From: an uncultured Collinsella sp.
GTDB lineage: Bacteria; Actinomycetota; Coriobacteriia; Coriobacteriales; Coriobacteriaceae
DNA: 10,486 nucleotides
Assembly (NCBI GenBank): GCA_900550355.1
Contig: URRT01000059.1
Coordinates: 1-10,486 of the forward strand
Direction: 5' to 3'
Every line of letters starts with the position of its first letter. Within the stretch, counting starts at the first letter, position 1. Of the stretch, positions 5,862-10,486 are shown piece after piece. A program made the translations under genes and the position numbers. Below the pieces are notes generated by a model. The model was not told where the DNA came from and did not search any database. It saw nothing but the letters and a program-made list of their open reading frames with translations.

Positions 5862-5965
5862 TTGCGTACCAAAAGACAACCTAAAACACAAGGTCGCTCT
5901 ATTCATAGCGCGGCTTGTATGGTCTTGCGGCTACAGTGTCCATACGGTCGAGTTGAGGAGCGGGC

Positions 5966-8965
5966 ATGGTAAACGATTTGAGCGGTATAGACGACCTCGA
6001 GCTGATGCCGCTGGGCGGTGGCTATATGGTGCGACGCGAACGCTTGATGAATGAGCTTCTCGCCAAGGGCCGAAAGGCCGGCATCGTGGTTCTTTATGCG
6101 CCCGACGGGTTTGGGAAGACCTCGGTGCTGCTGCAGTACACCCATGAGGTTAAATGCGACCCGACGCGAGGCCCCGTGCGGATTATCGAGGCCGATCGCG
6201 CCATTGGGCGCGAGGTGTTTATGCAGCTCGAGGTGGTTACCGAAGAACTCAAAGACAAACCGCACTCCCTTATCGCGATTGATAATGTGCCAAACCTCGA
6301 TCAGCACGATACCGAAGACCTCATCGACAGGATTCGCGGCCTGCGCGCTATGGGGATAGGGGTCTTTATCTCCTGCCGTCCTTCAAATCGTCAGCTGATT
6401 CATGGGCTGGGCGATTCGGTTAAGATCAATGCGCAGATGCTCAAGGTGCATGCCTATGAGTATTCGGCGTGGGCATCGGCGTTTTCGATCAGCACATCGC
6501 TCGACTTTTATCAGCTCACGCAGGGCGTGCCCGAGCTCGTTTCGGCATTGCAGACGGGTCTGTATGGCCAAGGCGACGTAGCCGGTCTGCTCGAAAACGA
6601 GATTGTCAACGTATATGGCGCGGCACTTGTCGATCTGGCTTCGCTCGACAATAATGCGCTGTTTTGCGTGGCATGTCTCATGGTTTTGATGGGCGAGGGC
6701 AATATCGCAGAACTCGAGGCTTGTGGGGTGAGGTTGTCGATGGTCGACCAGTCCTACTTTGTACGCGACTACCCGATCTTTGGCTTGGATCCCGCCGAGC
6801 GGAGTTTTACGTGTCTGGGCACGGAGGATAACGGACGCTTGCGCTTGCGCAAGTTGGTGGCCGAGGTTCGCCCCGAGCTTGTTCCGAGGGCGGCCCGGAT
6901 TTTGCTTAAGGCGGGTAGATGCGATGCGGCGATGGGCCTGGCGGACGCCTTTTTGGACCGTGAAGCAGTCCTTGAACTTGCTGGGCAGTATGGGGTCGAT
7001 CTGGCTCTGACGGGGCACGGGGCCGATATCTGCCGAGCAGCGCTGGGCACGATCGATGCCGACGATCCGGCTCCAGAGCCAACGCCTGCCGAGGCGCTCG
7101 GCGTATATCTGGCGGCGGTCAGCGTGTCCAATACAAAGCTCGCTCGCTATATGGCATCGGTCATCGAGCGCGGGGGCGAACGGGCGGCCTGCGAAATAGA
7201 CCCTGTTTCATGGAGGGTGGCCCAGACACTGACGGCTGTTTGCTATGGGGACAACGGGCTTGGGCTTCCTACGAACCTGGCCGTGCCAGAAATAGAGACG
7301 TCCCACACCGCACTCGACATGCTTTCCGCGCATATCGAGGTCAAGCGATGCCTGACCGAACGGGGAGATGACGGCGGCGTTCTACAGCAGCTCAAAACGA
7401 GCAAGGCCTATGACTGCGAGCTCGACATCGCGGGGATTGTTATACGGGCCGATAGCATGCTGGTGGAGCTCTTTGACGGGTCGTTTGCGGGAATCGACGA
7501 GCGCGACGACGAGATGACGGTGGTGCGGGAGGCGCTCGACGTACGTGGGCTTAAGGCGATGGCTATCTGGGTGCGCATGGTGTTGGCGGCACGGCGGCTC
7601 CTTTCCGGCTTGCCGGTAACCGACGACGCGGCGTTCAATGAGCTCGATCGTTTTGCCGTACGCATGCGCGACAACCAGATTCAGCTGTTTGGCCTGTTGC
7701 TAGAAGGCTGGCAGTCGCTGGCAGAGGGACGGCCGGTTAATGCAAAGTTCCGTGCGGTCCAAGTGCTCAAACTTGCCGAGGAGTCGATTGCGTACATGCG
7801 CGATAACGCATTGCTGCTGGAGCGCGCGGCATATCTGCGTAACACCTCGATGGTTTCGGTGCGCGAGGAAGCGGAGCTACTCGATATAAGCCAGACGCAG
7901 GTTGGTGGCGCAGAGGCCTGGATGGTGGCGCTGCATTTGGCCTGCGCGGGACGAGATAGCGATCTTGCGGCCTGGATGTCCATGAATCGTGCGGGGATTC
8001 TAGAGCCATCGTATCGGCTCTTTGCGCGCCTTGCCATGCATTGTCTGGGCGAGCCGGCGGGCAGGATACGCAAGAAGCTTCCCGTGCGCGAGCTGTCGCG
8101 GTACTCGCTGCGCGACGATTTGGAAGGGGAGGGCGAGCGCCTGTTCCAGGCCGGCGAGGTTGAAGCCGTTGATACCATCGACCATATCGAGATTCGCATG
8201 TTTGGTGCGTTTCGCGCCGAGCGCGACGGGTTTCCCATCACGGACAAAATGTGGCGCCGCAAGAAGGCGGCGACACTTGCCGAGCGGCTTGCACTGGGCA
8301 TGGATGCACTCGTCGATCGTGAGACGCTGGCCATGGAGCTGTGGCCCCATGCCGAGTTCAATAGCGCCCGCAATAACCTGTACTCGACGATATCGCGCTT
8401 GCGTTCGGCCTTGGGGCCGACACCGGACGGCAAGTCGTGTGTGCTGATCCAAAACGAGTGCATTGGGCTTAACGGCGATTACGTCAAGACCGACGTGCGG
8501 TTGTTTGATCAGATAAGCCGCGAAGTTTTGGGAAATCGCACGGGTGCGCGCGGACCCCATCTGATTGAGCTGTGCCTTAAGATTGAGCAGCTTTACGCCG
8601 GCCCGTTGTATGTTCCCAATGGCTGTAATCCCACCTACTTTTTGCGTATGAGGCGCATTATGGAATCTAAGTATATCGACTGCATGATTCGGGGCGCGAA
8701 TGCCGCCCTAGAAGAAAACGACCTGCAGTCGGCGGTATGGCTGGTGGAGTCGGGGCTGCGGCAAGAGACGGCGCGCGAGGACATGGTGCGTTGCGCTATG
8801 CGCGTCTACGGTGCGGCGGGGCGACGACGCGATATCGTCGAGCTGTACAGTGGGCATATGCATCACCTGAGGGAGCAGGTCAATGGCGTGCCCGAGCCCG
8901 AGACGCGGCGTCTGTACGAGCGCTTGGTGGAGGGTAGGCTTAACCGCGTGCTCGTCGAACGATAA
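5966..8965 (+). CDS. Large STAND-type ATPase transcriptional regulator with C-terminal winged helix and BTAD
   Basis: This is a predicted cytoplasmic, ATP-dependent transcription activator of 999 residues. The N-terminus has a P-loop APDGFGKTS (45-53) and a Walker B-like strand LIAIDNV (102-108, Asp106), as in MalT/LAL-type STAND ATPases. The middle (about 290-730) is helical and leucine- and alanine-rich, and is probably a TPR-like sensor. From about 739 to 838 comes an OmpR/SARP-type winged helix, including the stretch ETLAMELWPHAEFNSARNNL and then YSTISRLRSALG. From about 843 to 990 comes a BTAD with LYAGPLYVPN and a typical TPR ending. In Streptomyces SARPs the winged helix and BTAD are N-terminal, so the order here is reversed, and no LuxR-type helix-turn-helix is seen. 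GAGGAG at 5955-5960, five bases before the ATG, sets the start. Ligand and targets are unknown. Confidence 0.85.
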   Translation: MVNDLSGIDDLELMPLGGGYMVRRERLMNELLAKGRKAGIVVLYAPDGFGKTSVLLQYTHEVKCDPTRGPVRIIEADRAIGREVFMQLEVVTEELKDKPHSLIAIDNVPNLDQHDTEDLIDRIRGLRAMGIGVFISCRPSNRQLIHGLGDSVKINAQMLKVHAYEYSAWASAFSISTSLDFYQLTQGVPELVSALQTGLYGQGDVAGLLENEIVNVYGAALVDLASLDNNALFCVACLMVLMGEGNIAELEACGVRLSMVDQSYFVRDYPIFGLDPAERSFTCLGTEDNGRLRLRKLVAEVRPELVPRAARILLKAGRCDAAMGLADAFLDREAVLELAGQYGVDLALTGHGADICRAALGTIDADDPAPEPTPAEALGVYLAAVSVSNTKLARYMASVIERGGERAACEIDPVSWRVAQTLTAVCYGDNGLGLPTNLAVPEIETSHTALDMLSAHIEVKRCLTERGDDGGVLQQLKTSKAYDCELDIAGIVIRADSMLVELFDGSFAGIDERDDEMTVVREALDVRGLKAMAIWVRMVLAARRLLSGLPVTDDAAFNELDRFAVRMRDNQIQLFGLLLEGWQSLAEGRPVNAKFRAVQVLKLAEESIAYMRDNALLLERAAYLRNTSMVSVREEAELLDISQTQVGGAEAWMVALHLACAGRDSDLAAWMSMNRAGILEPSYRLFARLAMHCLGEPAGRIRKKLPVRELSRYSLRDDLEGEGERLFQAGEVEAVDTIDHIEIRMFGAFRAERDGFPITDKMWRRKKAATLAERLALGMDALVDRETLAMELWPHAEFNSARNNLYSTISRLRSALGPTPDGKSCVLIQNECIGLNGDYVKTDVRLFDQISREVLGNRTGARGPHLIELCLKIEQLYAGPLYVPNGCNPTYFLRMRRIMESKYIDCMIRGANAALEENDLQSAVWLVESGLRQETAREDMVRCAMRVYGAAGRRRDIVELYSGHMHHLREQVNGVPEPETRRLYERLVEGRLNRVLVER

Positions 8966-8995
8966 AAAATGAGCGTCCGAATTGCTCGGACGCTC
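8965..8995 (-). terminator. Terminator of yhbY, shared by convergent genes
   Basis: GAGCGTCCGA (8971-8980) and TCGGACGCTC (8986-8995) form a perfect 10-bp stem with a 5-base loop. Read on the minus strand, the stem is followed by ATTTTTT, so it terminates yhbY 39 bases after its stop. The T-run overlaps the TAA of the regulator gene. On the plus strand the stem has no T-run and would be a weak terminator. Confidence 0.88.
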
Positions 8996-9034
8996 GCAAG
9001 CTTGATGTATGTTGGCTCGCCGGATTGTTGGCTC

Positions 9035-9334
9035 TTAGACGAGCTTAATCTTCTCGATGTCCTTGCGCGAGGACTCGCGATACAGCGAGAACTTGCGGCC
9101 GATAACCTGGACGACCTCGGCATGGCAGCGATCGGCAAGCTCTTCGGCGGCCTCGCGGGCGGAAAGGCTGGAACCATCGAGTACGGAGCACTTAACGAGC
9201 TCGTGCTTCTCCAGGTAGGCGACCGTCTGCTCGACGGTGCCCTCGTTGATGTCGGACTTGCCGATGATGATGGCGGGGTTGAGGTGATGGGCCATGCTGC
9301 GAAGCTGCTTGACCTGGGCTCCTGTCAGTGCCAT
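9035..9334 (-). CDS. yhbY: YhbY family RNA-binding protein (CRM domain)
   Basis: This small CRM-domain protein belongs to a family associated with the large ribosomal subunit precursor and ribosome assembly. The 99-residue product has the usual length and layout: an N-terminal helix (LTGAQVKQLRSMAHHLNP), the strand AIIIGK, the helix NEGTVEQTVAYLEKHELVK, and a C-terminal VVQVIGRKFSLYR strand. The GxxG RNA-contact loop reads GKSD (25-28), with Asp28 where most relatives have glycine. The ATG at 9334 lacks a strong Shine-Dalgarno sequence; only GCGAGAA is nearby. A GCCCC-GCGAT-GGGGC stem (9361-9375) lies in its leader. It is transcribed in the same direction as the methyltransferase, 181 bp downstream of it, and ends at the terminator at 8965-8995. 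Confidence 0.93.
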   Translation of the reverse strand: MALTGAQVKQLRSMAHHLNPAIIIGKSDINEGTVEQTVAYLEKHELVKCSVLDGSSLSAREAAEELADRCHAEVVQVIGRKFSLYRESSRKDIEKIKLV

Positions 9335-9515
9335 GGGTTCTCGCTTTCTATGTATGGGGCGCCCCGCGATGGGGCCTTAATCTACGTGAGCTGTCCCACG
9401 ATAGCGCAGGAACGGCGCGGTGTGGGGCGTGTTTGCCCAGTTCAAAAAGAATGCGGATGCCGAGTGGGAGAACAGTGCGGGTTATAGGCGGACGTGTACG
9501 GCTGTCGAAAGCGGT

Positions 9516-10403
9516 CTATGGACGGCTCGAAGAGACCGGCTCCCATGCAATAAACGCCCAACGGACCTTGCGGACGTGGTCGAGCATATAGCGTCCCTGC
9601 GGCACCCCTTTGGACCCCGGCTCGCCAGCACGGGGATTCTCAATCATATGCTGAGCGACGTAGTCGCGCAGACGGTCGATCTTATCCTCATTACCGTGCT
9701 CGAGCATGCGGGAGAAGTCCGCCACTCCCGCCTCAAGGCTATCGAAGGTATCGCGACGAGGCGATTCAAAGTACGTAACCTGCGGCAGGGCACCCATCTG
9801 AATGAGGATATTGAAGGCATACACAAAGCCATTACTGCAGGTAACCGAGGCACCGATGGCGTTCATCAGGTGAAGGTCATAGCGCGGGCTGGAGTTGGCG
9901 ACCATCGTGACGGCACAACGCCGACGAGCCGTTCGATCAAGCTTGGCAAGCGCGTCTTTTAGGTTGGTCGTGGTGACAGAGCGACTGGCAAAGGCAACAT
10001 CTACCGCTTTCGCGACCGGTCCAACCAAATCCCAGCCATCATCCCAAGCAAGCCCAAGCGGTGTAATGCGATCCTCGAGCCCATAGTACTCAATGCCAGC
10101 ATCAAGCGTGCCCAACATGGCAGGGGAAAAGTCAGCAGCAATCACAGGATGTCCAGCCTGAGCAAGCGGAATAGCAATCGACCCAGCCCCACACCCCATA
10201 TCAAGCACCGACTCACCAGGCTCAAGCGCTAACAGCTTCATAAAATCCCGAGCATACGGAGCAGTCTCAAGCGGCCGAAAATGCCGAGCCCGCTTATCCC
10301 ACTCAAAAGAATCATCAGCCCGCCGCCGACCAGCCTGCAAGCGCATCCATTCGCCATTCCAATCAGCAGAAAGAAGCTCAGAACGAGCATCCTCATCAAC
10401 CAC
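9516..10403 (-). CDS. Class I SAM-dependent methyltransferase
   Basis: This is a predicted cytoplasmic methyltransferase of 295 residues. Motif I is VLDMGCGAG (66-74), followed by IPLAQAG and a motif II-like VIAADFSPAML (88-98) with Asp91 placed to bind the ribose. The rest gives no clue to the substrate. I chose the GTG at 10403 because AGGAGG lies seven bases upstream (10411-10416). An ATG at 10463 in the same frame would translate a rho-independent terminator and is unlikely. Codon use is odd: in the first 90 codons I count 48 ending in T against two ending in C, whereas the part after about codon 91 moves back to the C-rich usage of the neighbours. The gene may be co-transcribed with yhbY. 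Confidence 0.85.
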   Translation of the reverse strand: MVDEDARSELLSADWNGEWMRLQAGRRRADDSFEWDKRARHFRPLETAPYARDFMKLLALEPGESVLDMGCGAGSIAIPLAQAGHPVIAADFSPAMLGTLDAGIEYYGLEDRITPLGLAWDDGWDLVGPVAKAVDVAFASRSVTTTNLKDALAKLDRTARRRCAVTMVANSSPRYDLHLMNAIGASVTCSNGFVYAFNILIQMGALPQVTYFESPRRDTFDSLEAGVADFSRMLEHGNEDKIDRLRDYVAQHMIENPRAGEPGSKGVPQGRYMLDHVRKVRWAFIAWEPVSSSRP

Positions 10404-10410
10404 GGGCCAA

Positions 10411-10416
10411 CCTCCT
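10411..10416 (-). promoter_or_regulatory. Ribosome-binding site that decides the methyltransferase start
   Basis: On the minus strand this reads AGGAGG, seven bases before GTG 10403. It argues for the 295-residue form and against the 20-residue N-terminal extension starting at 10463. Confidence 0.85.
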
Positions 10417-10422
10417 AGCAAC

Positions 10423-10454
10423 AAAAAAGCGACTCCTCCCAAAAGAAGAGCCGC
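10423..10454 (-). terminator. Rho-independent terminator or attenuator upstream of the methyltransferase
   Basis: On the minus strand, 10454-10445 pairs with 10438-10429 in a 10-bp stem with two G-T wobbles and a 6-base loop, and TTTTTT follows at 10428-10423. It ends only seven bases before the methyltransferase ribosome site. A minus-strand TGA at 10469-10467, 12 bases before the stem, could be the stop of a gene beyond the window edge. Alternatively this is an attenuator in the leader. Confidence 0.8.
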
Positions 10455-10486
10455 AACCAGCATATATCAGAAAGAACCGATCCAAC

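Larger units (their letters stand above)
5578..5965. other. 388-bp gene-free region upstream of the large regulator
   Basis: No convincing gene is present. The region holds two copies of CAAAAACTTGCCGC (5602-5615 and 5848-5861), a perfect tandem duplication of GACAAGCT (5773-5788), an inverted repeat TGAAC-CTT-GTTCA (5734-5746) just before a TACACT hexamer (5754-5759), and CCGATT (5807-5812) facing AATCGG (5831-5836). ATTCTAT occurs twice around 5654-5671. These fit an operator and promoter region for the regulator gene, but I see no promoter with both good hexamers. GAGGAG at 5955-5960 is the ribosome site of the next gene. Confidence 0.55.

Noticed and set aside
5769..5972. 67-codon ORF overlapping the regulator start
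   Set aside because: It has no ribosome site, contains the operator-like repeats, and after a plausible first 24 residues becomes a basic, cysteine-rich shadow sequence.

Overview
The window reads as chromosomal DNA of a high-GC Actinomycetota, most likely a Coriobacteriia gut bacterium close to Collinsella. The reasons are strongly C/G-ending codons in the core genes, AGGAGG-type ribosome sites, a standalone EIIA(Glc) protein beside amino-sugar genes, and a very large STAND-type regulator of the kind that is common in that class. The assignment is an inference; no rRNA gene is present to confirm it.

Layout. Bases 1-573 hold no convincing gene. They carry a perfect hairpin (50-72) and a degenerate tandem array of imperfect palindromes with a 61-62 bp period (about 226-540), ending just before a patatin-like lipid hydrolase (574-1452). 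A good promoter (1552/1574) and a short structured leader precede the rplM-rpsI ribosomal pair (1646-2487), which ends in a strong terminator. Then come glmM (2611-3948), an EIIA(Glc)-type PTS protein (4020-4517), a roughly 237-nt hairpin-rich leader with its own -10 element (about 4552-4788), and nagB (4789-5517) with a terminator. A 388-bp gap with direct repeats leads to a 999-residue regulator (5966-8965) that has an N-terminal P-loop ATPase and a C-terminal winged helix plus BTAD. On the minus strand lie yhbY (9035-9334) and a SAM-dependent methyltransferase (9516-10403). A terminator hairpin just upstream of the methyltransferase probably closes a minus-strand gene beyond the window edge.

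How the genes fit together. GlmM and NagB both consume glucosamine-6-phosphate: GlmM sends it to cell-wall precursors, NagB to fructose-6-phosphate and ammonia. EIIA(Glc) between them links the locus to PTS sugar uptake. The leader of nagB has mutually exclusive pairings, one of which buries the nagB Shine-Dalgarno sequence, so it is the best candidate here for an undescribed regulatory RNA. The large regulator next door could respond to a nutrient signal, but its ligand and targets cannot be read from the sequence.
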